Shown here in pieces: positions 1 through 7,488 of a stretch of DNA of 33,372 nucleotides. How positions within the stretch are numbered: position 1 is the first letter of the stretch; every line of letters starts with the position of its first letter. The stretch lies in NCBI GenBank assembly GCA_910578845.1, contig CAJTSL010000042.1, forward strand, positions 1 through 33,372, in the 5' to 3' direction. A model generated the notes under the pieces. The model saw only the letters and a program-made list of their open reading frames with translations, was not told the origin of the DNA and made no database searches. The position numbers and the translations under genes are program-made. The DNA comes from an uncultured Lachnospiraceae bacterium. Its GTDB lineage: Bacteria; Bacillota; Clostridia; Lachnospirales; Lachnospiraceae.

Positions 1-1
1 T

Positions 2-499
2 GATAAAAAAGGGCAGAGAACTGATGGAAAAATCAAAGTTGAACTGAATGACAAAGCCATAGAAAATGCAAAAAAACTTGCCGGGTATAACATGATGGTA
101 ACTTCAGAGACCCATATGCCAGCTTCTGAAATATATGCTGCCTATCATAATCTCTGGAGGATCGAAGAATCTTTCCGCATTATGAAATCCCAGCTTGATG
201 CAAGGCCGGTATACCTGCAGAAAGAAGATACTATAACCGGACATTTTCTTATCTGCTATCTCGCAGTTCTGCTGACCAGGCTTTTGCAGATACATGTTTT
301 GAATGATGCGTATGGTGTGGAAGATATCTTTGATTTCGTACATGATTTCAGAGTAGCAAAAATATCTGACCGAAAGTACATAAATCTTACCAAAAACTCT
401 TCTTTCATAAAGGATTTATCTGCCCAAACAGGACTGCCATTGACATCCTACTTTCTTGGCAACGGAGATATAAATAAAATGCTAAGTCATAGATTCTGA
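2..499 (+). CDS. IS4/IS1634-type transposase, C-terminal part (5' end outside window)
   Basis: The reading frame is open from the left edge of the window, so only the C-terminal ~165 residues are seen. They contain the end of a DDE (RNase H-like) transposase. The segment Y-HNLW-R-I-E-ESFRIM-K fits the Y..R..E(6)K signature of the IS4 superfamily, with the third catalytic acid being the E six residues before K. A following hydrophobic stretch (HFLICYLAVLLTRLL) is usual for IS1634-like proteins. The enzyme would cut and rejoin the ends of its own element. The natural stop codon lies inside a terminator hairpin. Whether the copy is intact depends on sequence to the left. I did not find a convincing terminal inverted repeat because the left end is missing. 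Confidence 0.85.
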   Translation, partial: DKKGQRTDGKIKVELNDKAIENAKKLAGYNMMVTSETHMPASEIYAAYHNLWRIEESFRIMKSQLDARPVYLQKEDTITGHFLICYLAVLLTRLLQIHVLNDAYGVEDIFDFVHDFRVAKISDRKYINLTKNSSFIKDLSAQTGLPLTSYFLGNGDINKMLSHRF

Positions 500-522
500 T
501 CTATGGCTTAGCACTACTTTTT
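481..522 (+). terminator. Rho-independent terminator overlapping the transposase stop codon
   Basis: A 14-bp stem with one G-T wobble (GCTAAGTCATAGAT paired with ATCTATGGCTTAGC), loop TCTG, then a T-rich run (CTACTTTTTTAC). The stop codon TGA lies in the loop and the start of the second arm, so the last codons are part of the hairpin. It would stop transposase transcription before the chromosomal genes. Confidence 0.8.
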
Positions 523-633
523 TACTTCAACTTCGAAAGACAGGTATCATAGCAAACATTTGTTCTATTTGCAAGTAGGATTTGCCGCATTATGTAACAG
601 ATCATGTAAAGGTCATGTGAATACACGAATTGC

Positions 634-665
634 AATTCCTGTTCCTTCTAATTCCTGTTCTTTCT
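634..665 (+). repeat. Two tandem 16-bp repeats in the IS-PHP gap
   Basis: AATTCCTGTTCCTTCT is followed directly by AATTCCTGTTCTTTCT (15 of 16 identical). The gap from 523 to 822 contains these copies, a small AATTGCAATT palindrome just before them and the promoter-like site listed below. I see no gene or RNA in it. Confidence 0.7.
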
Positions 666-778
666 ATAGGAACCACGAAATAGGCGCCATGAACAACTAA
701 TGGGTAAATTTTACAGCATTTGCAACGCTTTGTTCATCTATCTGTTACAAATTGTCAATACTATTCTCGTAGAAAATC

Positions 779-787
779 TGTTATACT
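779..787 (+). promoter_or_regulatory. Putative extended -10 promoter for the PHP gene
   Basis: TGTTATACT fits the extended -10 form TGnTATACT. It lies about 36 bases before the ATG at 823. No good -35 is found at 16-18 bp; the nearest TTGTCA is 24 bp away. Confidence 0.4.
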
Positions 788-822
788 GTTTTTATCAACA
801 TAGAAGGAAGGTATCTTATAAT

Positions 823-1641
823 ATGAAGCTGGACATGCATTGTCATACAAAAGAAGGTTCGCCGGATGGAAAAACTTCTATTTTGGAAATGATCTCAATC
901 TTAAAACAAAACGGTTTCGACGGAATGCTAGTTACCGACCATAATTCTTATAAAGGATATCGTTACTATAAAAAGTTAAAAAACAAGCCTAAAAATTTTA
1001 CAGTACTATGCGGCATCGAATATGATACGTTAGATGCCGGCCACATATTAGTCATCATGCCGACAGGCGTCTATCCCAAAATCCTGGAATTGCGTGGGCT
1101 GCCGGTCCTGTTTTTGATTGAGCTTGTGCACCGATATGGCGGCATACTAGGCCCGGCGCATCCTTGCGGGGAGAAATTTTTAAGCATCTTCAATACCCGC
1201 AACGGTAAACTGCTAAAGGAAAAGCTGATCCAACGTTTTGACTTCATAGAGACTTTCAATGCCTGTGAAGACGATATCTCCAACGATTGTGCCAGATCGC
1301 TTGCTGCCAGGTATCATCTGCCCGGAATAGGCGGCAGCGATTCCCATAAAGCAGACTGTACCGGCCTTGGCTATACGATCTTACCGGAAACTATTACCAA
1401 TGAATCTGAGCTAATTCAGTATATCAAAGACAGCGACCCCGTTATTGCCGGCGGTTCCCACTATTTCCATACAACGAAGCAGAAACTTGGTAAAATGAAT
1501 AAAGTTTTGGTTTACTCTTTCTGGTTCTATAACAAATTCCTTGCAGCTTTCCGGAGCAAAGCAAGAAACCTGGAACTGGCAAAAGGCCATTTCCTAAGCC
1601 CCGCCAACCGGCATAAGACGAAATATATCACTTTATCCTAA
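823..1641 (+). CDS. PHP-domain metal-dependent phosphoesterase
   Basis: A 272-residue protein with the motif order of PHP phosphoesterases: HxH at residues 6-8 (MHCH), then VTDHNSY, a GIEYD segment, AHPCG, and GGSDSH near residue 200. These His, Asp and Glu residues form a polynuclear metal site. Related stand-alone PHP proteins hydrolyse phosphomonoesters such as 3',5'-bisphosphates or histidinol phosphate; the substrate here is unknown. The open frame extends upstream to an ATG at 700, but the ATG at 823 has GAAGGAAGG eleven bases before it and begins right at the conserved HxH strand, so it is the better start. The last ~45 residues are basic and outside the core fold. The gene is monocistronic and converges on the CmpB-like gene. 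Confidence 0.85.
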   Translation: MKLDMHCHTKEGSPDGKTSILEMISILKQNGFDGMLVTDHNSYKGYRYYKKLKNKPKNFTVLCGIEYDTLDAGHILVIMPTGVYPKILELRGLPVLFLIELVHRYGGILGPAHPCGEKFLSIFNTRNGKLLKEKLIQRFDFIETFNACEDDISNDCARSLAARYHLPGIGGSDSHKADCTGLGYTILPETITNESELIQYIKDSDPVIAGGSHYFHTTKQKLGKMNKVLVYSFWFYNKFLAAFRSKARNLELAKGHFLSPANRHKTKYITLS

Positions 1642-1693
1642 TCATTGACAGTAAGCGTCAGATTCCGCCAGCCAACCTGATATCTAAAAATAA

Positions 1694-1732
1694 GAAACGG
1701 AAAAAGCATGATGTGCGTGCTCTTTCCGTTTC
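1694..1732. terminator. Bidirectional terminator between convergent genes
   Basis: Arms GAAACGGAAAAAGCA and TGCTCTTTCCGTTTC pair over 15 bp with one mismatch. The hairpin is followed by CTTTTATCTT on the plus strand and by TTATTTTTAG on the minus strand. It sits between the PHP stop (1641) and the stop of the minus-strand gene (1750). Confidence 0.75.
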
Positions 1733-1749
1733 CTTTTATCTTGATTCCC

Positions 1750-2661
1750 TTAACCATTTTTATCTGTTACTGCATTTTTCAATTCTTCGAAAGAATCCTG
1801 ATATTTCTCGGAATTCATCCCTGGGTTGTTCCGGATCATGTCCCGCTTATAAAAATCCAATGTTTCTTTATAATTTTTGCGGCTTTCCATATATAAATTG
1901 TATCTTGCGCGCAAATCTGCAATCTCGTCCCTTACATTATCCACATATGCGCCAGGCGCATTCTGGATTGCTTCTTTAATGCTGCCAAGCCTTTGTCCGA
2001 TGCTATCTACAAGCTCGTCCATCTTTAACTCCCGTTCCAGGCTCTTTTGCTCTTTTTCCTCATTATTGAAAGCAATGATGATATCCAGCCTTTTCTGCAT
2101 CCGCATCATCTCATCTTTGACCCGTTGCATTTTGTGCAGCATTTCACGCAGATCGAGCGCGGCTTTGAATGACAGGGCGAAATCAGCCACAATATAAACC
2201 GTGACCAGAAATGTCACATACCCCAATATCTTCGGCGGTATCGCATACATCATCCTCTCTACCGGCCTATGGACAAGGCGTGTCATCCAAATGGTAAGAA
2301 AACCCCAGGCAATTGTAGAAGAAAGACAGATGCGTCCCTGGAACTGAAATTTTTTCCCGGAATAATCCCAATACCTGACGTTGAATAAAGCATCCATGAC
2401 AATGCTTGTCACATATTCTAACGCCGTCGCTCCGATACAGCCGGCAAAATAAGTTAAGACCACATTATCCTGAAAAGGCATGGAAATCACAAACATCATG
2501 ACCGCCCCGCTCCCATATAGCGGCAAAAAAGGCCCTCTCATAAAACCGCGGTTCACTAATTTGTTGCTTTTCATTGAGACATAGGCGGATTCAAAGCACC
2601 ATCCACAGAATGAATAGAAATAAAAGAAAAACAACCATTGCACCATATGATAATGAAACAT
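1750..2661 (-). CDS. Putative ABC-transporter type IV (CmpB-like) membrane protein with coiled-coil tail
   Basis: A 303-residue protein. Residues 1-165 hold about five membrane segments (roughly 8-22, 46-61, 67-90, 112-129, 145-165) with the sequence features of the CmpB-like family PF06541: FYFYSFCGWCFES near the N-terminus, NRGFMRGPFLPLYG, and a TALEYVTS segment followed by WDYSG. Residues ~165-300 are highly charged and heptad-like, predicting a long cytoplasmic coiled coil. The biochemical role of the family is not established. GGGGAAGAGGA precedes the first ATG. It lies 32 bases after the ylmH gene and probably shares its transcript. Confidence 0.8.
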   Translation of the reverse strand: MFHYHMVQWLFFFYFYSFCGWCFESAYVSMKSNKLVNRGFMRGPFLPLYGSGAVMMFVISMPFQDNVVLTYFAGCIGATALEYVTSIVMDALFNVRYWDYSGKKFQFQGRICLSSTIAWGFLTIWMTRLVHRPVERMMYAIPPKILGYVTFLVTVYIVADFALSFKAALDLREMLHKMQRVKDEMMRMQKRLDIIIAFNNEEKEQKSLERELKMDELVDSIGQRLGSIKEAIQNAPGAYVDNVRDEIADLRARYNLYMESRKNYKETLDFYKRDMIRNNPGMNSEKYQDSFEELKNAVTDKNG

Positions 2662-2693
2662 TTCCTCTTCCCCTGACGTATCTTACGAAAATA

Positions 2694-3512
2694 TTATCGG
2701 AATAGACCGACAGATACTCTTTCTTTTCCCTTTTTTGTCTCACCTGATTGCCCGTAATATATAAATTTTCCGTAACCACGTACCGTTACCGCATCATCCT
2801 CTTTTAACAGATAACTATTATTCTCCATGATAATTCCATTGATAAAAACCCGGCCACCATGGCACAAGGCAAGACTTTGGCTCCTTGAAATATGATAAAT
2901 CTTTGCTATCACACTGTCAATCCTCCCAGAAGAAACTGTAATGGAAATTTCTTCTGGCTCTGGCGGCTGTAATATTGCCATATCTTCTACGATGCGGCAT
3001 CTGACATTCGTTCTTTTCACCTGATGCAGGTTTTCTTCCAGATAAGGCGCCATTGACTGCTGACAGAATACAATGCCGCCCTTTCCCTGTATGAAAATAT
3101 CTCCTACCGTGTCACGCTCAATTCCCAGATTCATAATTGCACCTAGAAAATCCCTATGTGTAAAAGAATCCGCAAATTTAGACATGACCGGCTGTATTTC
3201 CAAGCAGGTTATCGGAAAGCTTTCCTCATACCCAAGGTTCTCCGGTAACCCAAAGCGGATCATCTTCCGTTCACAGGCAGGCGCGCCGCCTTCCATAGCA
3301 TAACCGGCATAAGATACCTCTTTTGCTATCGCGTGAAATACCTGCTGCCCCGCCAGGCTTAAAAACGGCGTATACGTATATACATTCCTGCTGTATGATT
3401 TCTCCGCCAGTTCTAGTAACCGGTTCTTCAGTTGTTGTAATTCTTTCTCTGATGCTTCCGCCATGTATCCATACCCGTTCCTAATCATCATCCAGTCTTT
3501 TGATTGTATCAT
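2694..3512 (-). CDS. ylmH: YlmH-type RNA-binding protein with C-terminal S4 domain
   Basis: A 272-residue protein resembling the YlmH / photosystem-II-S4 family. The N-terminal part has the family core (FLSLAGQQ, GGAPACERKM, PITCLEI, THRDFLGAIMNLGIERDTVGDI). An S4 RNA-binding domain covers ~190-255, including the S4-type segment RIDSVIAKIYHISRSQ and GGRVFING. Recent work on Gram-positive YlmH links it to rescue of obstructed 50S subunits carrying peptidyl-tRNA; older annotation ties it to the cell-division cluster. It is not next to division genes here. Start choice is uncertain: homologues usually begin near MAEASEKEL, which would be the ATG at 3464; neither start has a strong ribosome binding site, and I give the longer frame. 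Confidence 0.85.
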   Translation of the reverse strand: MIQSKDWMMIRNGYGYMAEASEKELQQLKNRLLELAEKSYSRNVYTYTPFLSLAGQQVFHAIAKEVSYAGYAMEGGAPACERKMIRFGLPENLGYEESFPITCLEIQPVMSKFADSFTHRDFLGAIMNLGIERDTVGDIFIQGKGGIVFCQQSMAPYLEENLHQVKRTNVRCRIVEDMAILQPPEPEEISITVSSGRIDSVIAKIYHISRSQSLALCHGGRVFINGIIMENNSYLLKEDDAVTVRGYGKFIYYGQSGETKKGKERVSVGLFR

Positions 3513-3569
3513 ACTCGCCGGTCCCCGGCAACACAGATCCTAAGCAAACGGGAATCTACCTCATGAGCT

Positions 3570-5636
3570 TTACCTTTGCTTCTTCCTATGTTTCCCCTGC
3601 AAGATCATTAATCCCACGCCGAACAATAGCAATCCGGCCCCAAGCAGCACAAAAACATCCGAAAGCGACAGCGTATCCTGCGAAAATACCGGAAGCAACG
3701 CTTCTACCTGCTTCGGATAGCAGGAGATAAAGACGCTGAGAGCATTATTAATGCAATGCATCATCATCGCCGGGTATATGCTTCCCGTCGCATATACCAT
3801 ATAGCATAACAGAAGGCCTAAAAGCCCTGTCGGGATAAATTTAACCAAGCTCATATGGTACAGGCCAAATAACGTTGCTACCGCTCCGATTGCCACAGGC
3901 ATACGATATCTTGCCTTCATGGAATGGAACAGCATGCCACGAAAGAGCATCTCTTCACAAATGGCAGGCGTTACCGCGATGACAAAGAATACTCCTACAA
4001 TGTTCCCATCCATGATCTCGGAAAATGTAATCGAAACATTTTCAGTGCTTTCCGGGAACAGATACGCTAATCCGGTCACCATAACCATATTGATCAGGTA
4101 AAAACCGATGATCATAAATACCCCACCCAAATAACTCCTGGCTCCCGTCTTATGAAAGCCATAAGTCAGGCGTATATCCTTTTTCGTATACCAGACTACG
4201 GAAAGCGCCACCAGCAAAATAATCATCTGTGTCCCGAACAGGCCCGCGATCCCGTATTTTATCTGCATCATAGATCCCACGTATAAAATGAGCACGATCG
4301 TTAGCGCCATCACAAACCATGCATCTGACATGGATGGCACGCCACCTTTTTGGATATTGCTCCTCTTCTCAAAAAGCTGGAAGCTGCTTTTAGCATCTCC
4401 GAACAAAATGGCTTCACTGTCATAAATCTTACTGAGGAACAAGATCGCTAACATCGCATATGCTATATTGCTAAATAGCACGATGGCAATTATCATGTAA
4501 TCTATTTTGAATACAAGTATGTTTTTAATCAACAGACAGATATTGGCCACCGGTATCATGGCAAGCGTCCGGTTCAGCTCCAAGTTCGGGATAAAACCGA
4601 TATAACCTACTATCATTACAACAAGCATTAGCGGCGTAATATAATTATTCGCCTCCTTATAGCTCTTGGCAAAAGAAGTCACGCACATCGTAATTGCGCT
4701 AATGAAAAGAGAGAATGCAAAAACCGCCAGGATACCGATCAGGATAGCCGGGATAAATCTTGACATATCAAAAGACTGCACATTTTCCCCAAGCTCCATA
4801 ATCTGTTGCATGTATAAAGCAATGCCTCCCATGGAGAGTATATTCAAAAGCGCTGAAATGATCCCGATTGTCGCCACCGTAATAAACTTAGATACGATTA
4901 GCTGCCTGCTCGCCACCGGCAATGTCAGTATTGTCTCTAACGTGCCTCGTTCCCGTTCTCCCGCCGTCGTATCAATTGCCGGGTACATTGTTCCCATTAA
5001 CAGGCTGATAATCAACATGAATGGCAGTACGGATCCCATGATGCTGCCTAATGACTGTTCGTTTGTGGAAATATCCTGCTTCTCGAAAAGGATCGGCTCT
5101 AAAATCTCACTGGCATGCAGACCGGCTTGCCATATCTTCTCCTTGGTCATCTCTTCCCTGAACTTCTCGAAAACATCCATGACAATATTGCCCGCATAAG
5201 CGGAATTCGTCACCGAAGACATATAGTAAACATCATACAGCATCTTATCTTTATGCATTCTGCCAACTACATAGGCATCAATCTCTTCTTCCCGCAGCTT
5301 ATTCATATAATCGTGATTAGAGTCCAAGCTACGCACATCATAAGCGATCAAGGTGTAGGATTCCCCGTCCGCTTCATCTTTCCCACTATTTTCCTTCTCA
5401 CTGCTTATCTCTAGAAGCGCCTGCAAAAAAGCGCCATCATCTTCCGCATCCACGGCAATACGATAATCCTGCTTCTCCATACTGGAAGAAATTGCTGCGA
5501 AGACTTGCATTGCTCCAATGAAAATGAGCGGATACAAAATAACAGGAACGACCAACATCATAATGACTGTCTTTTTATCCCGGAAAACATCCAACAACTC
5601 TTTTTTTATTAGTGTCCGTATGATTTTAGTGTTCAT
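3570..5636 (-). CDS. ABC-2 (NatB-like) permease fused to CPBP intramembrane protease
   Basis: A 688-residue fusion. Residues 1-~400 are an ABC-2/NatB-type permease: a membrane segment at 23-48, a large extracytoplasmic loop to ~195, then a block of helices containing GERERGTLETILTLP (227-240). After a linker and more helices, the C-terminal ~180 residues form a CPBP (CAAX-like) membrane protease with EExxxR at 561-566 (EEMLFR), FxxxH ending at H594, and HxxxN at 627-631. NatAB-type transporters export sodium or other toxic ions. CPBP proteases cleave membrane peptides or serve in bacteriocin and immunity functions. The start overlaps the end of the ATPase gene by 11 bases, so the two are coupled. 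This fusion recurs in clostridia; its substrate is unknown. Confidence 0.88.
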   Translation of the reverse strand: MNTKIIRTLIKKELLDVFRDKKTVIMMLVVPVILYPLIFIGAMQVFAAISSSMEKQDYRIAVDAEDDGAFLQALLEISSEKENSGKDEADGESYTLIAYDVRSLDSNHDYMNKLREEEIDAYVVGRMHKDKMLYDVYYMSSVTNSAYAGNIVMDVFEKFREEMTKEKIWQAGLHASEILEPILFEKQDISTNEQSLGSIMGSVLPFMLIISLLMGTMYPAIDTTAGERERGTLETILTLPVASRQLIVSKFITVATIGIISALLNILSMGGIALYMQQIMELGENVQSFDMSRFIPAILIGILAVFAFSLFISAITMCVTSFAKSYKEANNYITPLMLVVMIVGYIGFIPNLELNRTLAMIPVANICLLIKNILVFKIDYMIIAIVLFSNIAYAMLAILFLSKIYDSEAILFGDAKSSFQLFEKRSNIQKGGVPSMSDAWFVMALTIVLILYVGSMMQIKYGIAGLFGTQMIILLVALSVVWYTKKDIRLTYGFHKTGARSYLGGVFMIIGFYLINMVMVTGLAYLFPESTENVSITFSEIMDGNIVGVFFVIAVTPAICEEMLFRGMLFHSMKARYRMPVAIGAVATLFGLYHMSLVKFIPTGLLGLLLCYMVYATGSIYPAMMMHCINNALSVFISCYPKQVEALLPVFSQDTLSLSDVFVLLGAGLLLFGVGLMILQGKHRKKQR

Positions 5637-6405
5637 CCGCTATCCCCTCCCTTACAATCAGTTCAGCAAAAACGCCCCGCAAAGCATCTTTGCCCGTCTG
5701 TTCTTTTAACGCCGCTGGTGTCCCTTCACTGATGATCTTTCCTTTGTGGATCATAATGATCTTGTCGCATAGCGATTCCGCCTCTTCCATATAGTGAGTG
5801 GAATACAGGATTGACTTTCCCCTCTCCCGCTCTCTTTTCATGAATTCAATGATTGCGCCGCTGCTCAAAATATCCAGCCCAAGAGTCGGCTCATCCAGAA
5901 TATAGACTTCCGGGTCATGGATTAAGCATCTTGCTATCGAAGCGCGCTGTGTCTGTCCTGTTGAAAGCTTCTCAATCCGGTTATCTATAAAATTACCCAA
6001 AGAAAGCACTTCGCTGATTTCTTCTATCTTCTTTCCGACCGCTTCATCCGATATGCCATATAATGTCCCTAACATCTTAAGCAATTCCCTACAAGAAAGC
6101 CTGCCATATAGCTTCGTATTATTGGAAAGATAGCCGATATGCCGTTTCACTTCAATATCATCCGAGATCTCCCTATCCCCTATCCTGATACTGACACAGC
6201 CTTCCGTAGGCTTCATCAGCTTGGATAACATACGCAGAAGCGTTGTCTTGCCGGCGCCGTTAGCGCCCAGAATGCCAACAATCTCCCCTTCTTTTACGGA
6301 TAATGAAATCCCGTCTACTGCGTTGATCTCTACTTTTTTGTTCTTCTTCTCATTCTTGGTGAACGTTTTCACTAAACTGTCCGCCATAATCCTATTCTCA
6401 CTCAT
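5626..6405 (-). CDS. ABC transporter ATP-binding protein (NatA-like)
   Basis: A 259-residue ABC ATPase. Walker A is GANGAGKTT, the signature is LSTGQTQRASIARCL, Walker B is VYILDEPTLGLD, and the switch His is in YSTHYMEEAE. It would drive the permease-protease fusion just downstream. The frame is open to an ATG at 6435, but the ATG at 6405 overlaps the stop of the upstream DUF6773 gene (ATGAGTGA) and follows GGAGAGTGAGGA. That is typical translational coupling, so I start it there. A later ATG (MADSLVKTF) is possible. Confidence 0.9.
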   Translation of the reverse strand: MSENRIMADSLVKTFTKNEKKNKKVEINAVDGISLSVKEGEIVGILGANGAGKTTLLRMLSKLMKPTEGCVSIRIGDREISDDIEVKRHIGYLSNNTKLYGRLSCRELLKMLGTLYGISDEAVGKKIEEISEVLSLGNFIDNRIEKLSTGQTQRASIARCLIHDPEVYILDEPTLGLDILSSGAIIEFMKRERERGKSILYSTHYMEEAESLCDKIIMIHKGKIISEGTPAALKEQTGKDALRGVFAELIVREGIADEH

Positions 6406-6892
6406 CTTCCTCACTCTCCGACCTTTCTTCTTCATTTTCTAGCACATCTACTCTTCTCCTATATAAAAATGTTGCCACAGTCAAGGTTATAAAGCAGATT
6501 ACCGCGACAAAAAACAACATAAAAACACCGGTTGCCACGGCTCCCCACAGAGCATGATAGTTACGGTAACTGACTAGCAAATAATAAATGCCGCAGAACA
6601 GGCCTGCAATGCCGCTACAAAATAGGTTCACTTTTATAGAAGGAACAAGCCATCTGTCCCAAATACCATACCTGATGCAGGAAGTCAACATATACAAAGA
6701 AAGGCAAATGAAAACAATAAATTCTCCTGCGGCCAACTTACGTCCTTCTATGCCATAAAGAAACAACTGTATCATAAATGCTATCGCTAATCCCCAAAAA
6801 GCAATCCAGAAGCCATTATGTTCAATTCGCAACAGTTGTTGTTCCTGTCTCTCATCCAAAATGTTCTTTCGCTTCTTCTTTTTCATAACCAT
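6398..6892 (-). CDS. DUF6773-like small membrane protein
   Basis: A 164-residue protein with a very basic N-terminus, a DERQ segment at 13-16, four predicted membrane helices (about 28-47, 56-73, 88-108, 116-144) and an acidic tail (EEERSESEEDE). The DERQ followed by a helix of the type HNGFWIAFWGLAIAF resembles DUF6773 proteins, which often accompany small XRE regulators and NatAB-like ABC genes. It has no known enzymatic motif; a role as accessory or sensor subunit of the transporter is inference. GAAGGG lies upstream of the ATG. Confidence 0.7.
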   Translation of the reverse strand: MVMKKKKRKNILDERQEQQLLRIEHNGFWIAFWGLAIAFMIQLFLYGIEGRKLAAGEFIVFICLSLYMLTSCIRYGIWDRWLVPSIKVNLFCSGIAGLFCGIYYLLVSYRNYHALWGAVATGVFMLFFVAVICFITLTVATFLYRRRVDVLENEEERSESEEDE

Positions 6893-6960
6893 GCTTTTCC
6901 CTTCCTCTTTTTAAATTGTTTTTCCTTTCTCTTATCTGCTTATGCCAACTCATCTATCTT

Positions 6961-7161
6961 CTAATCGTCTTCCCAAAATAGATCGTCCAGGCTTTTATCT
7001 AGGATACGGCAAATAGCACGGCATAATTTAATAGTAGGGTTATATTCTCCCTGTTCTATAGCGTTAATCGTCTGTCTTGATACGCCGACAGCATCCGCAA
7101 GCGCTTTCTGTGTCATGTCCTTCTGTGCCCGTGCTACCTTAATTGCTATATTTCTTGCCAA
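6961..7161 (-). CDS. Small XRE-family regulator (YgzD-like), TTG start
   Basis: A 66-residue protein that is almost all one Cro/C1-type helix-turn-helix: ARAQKDMTQKALADAVGVSRQTINAIEQGEYNPTIKLC, with the recognition helix at SRQTINAIE. Small regulators of this kind usually repress their own transporter operon. The first codon is TTG at 7159-7161; there is no in-frame ATG before the HTH. The leader has a run of nine G ten bases before the TTG in place of an ordinary Shine-Dalgarno sequence. It is the first gene of the operon, 68 bases before the DUF6773 gene. Confidence 0.9.
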   Translation of the reverse strand: MARNIAIKVARAQKDMTQKALADAVGVSRQTINAIEQGEYNPTIKLCRAICRILDKSLDDLFWEDD

Positions 7162-7171
7162 TCCCGTTCTA

Positions 7172-7180
7172 CCCCCCCCC
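7172..7180 (-). repeat. G9 homopolymer in the ribosome-binding region of the XRE gene
   Basis: Nine consecutive C on the plus strand (G9 in the message), ten bases upstream of the TTG start. It is the longest G/C homopolymer I noticed in the window and lies where the Shine-Dalgarno sequence should be. Confidence 0.85.
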
Positions 7181-7276
7181 GCATTTTTTTCTTATATGTA
7201 TGATCGAAAACCGACTCCCTATCTTGTCCTACGCTTTATAGTTATTATCTAAGACTGCCACAGGAAACCTACATAC

Positions 7277-7362
7277 AGGTTATCATCCGTTTTACTTTTT
7301 GTCAATTATATTTTACTTTTTATATTTTTTACTTTACACTTATTATTTTATATTTTACTTTT
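7277..7362 (-). promoter_or_regulatory. Promoter with four TTTTACTTT boxes upstream of the XRE/ABC operon
   Basis: On the plus strand TTTTACTTT occurs at 7290-7298, 7311-7319, 7327-7335 and 7353-7361 (on the minus strand AAAGTAAAA). A perfect -35 TTGACA (minus strand, 7300-7305) lies between the first two boxes, with a weak -10 TAACCT 17 bp further on (7277-7282). The first box is in the spacer and the second abuts the -35, so a bound regulator would block polymerase. Autoregulation by the small XRE protein is inference. The gap 7162-7488 also has a perfect 6-bp hairpin (AAGCGC, loop TGTC, GCGCTT) at 7390-7405 and the terminator listed next. Confidence 0.55.
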
Positions 7363-7421
7363 AACAAGTATATAAGCGTATGCCTAAACAAGCGCTGTCG
7401 CGCTTCGCGGGCCGGCTTATC

Positions 7422-7466
7422 GTAAAGAAAAAGAGGCCGTCAGACATGTCCGTCTAATGGCCTCTT
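7422..7466 (-). terminator. Rho-independent terminator after the two G3E GTPase genes
   Basis: On the minus strand AAGAGGCC pairs with GGCCTCTT around an inner AGAC/GTCT pairing, followed by TTTTTCTTTACG. It lies 22 bases after the stop of the 309-residue G3E protein. Confidence 0.85.
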
Positions 7467-7488
7467 GATCAGCACTTTTTTACCATTT

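Noticed and set aside
700..822. Upstream extension of the PHP protein to the ATG at 700
   Set aside because: The extension has no family homology, while the ATG at 823 has a good Shine-Dalgarno and starts at the conserved HxH strand.
7277..7363. Riboswitch upstream of the XRE operon
   Set aside because: The region is AT-rich boxes without paired helices or a known aptamer core; an operator array explains it better.
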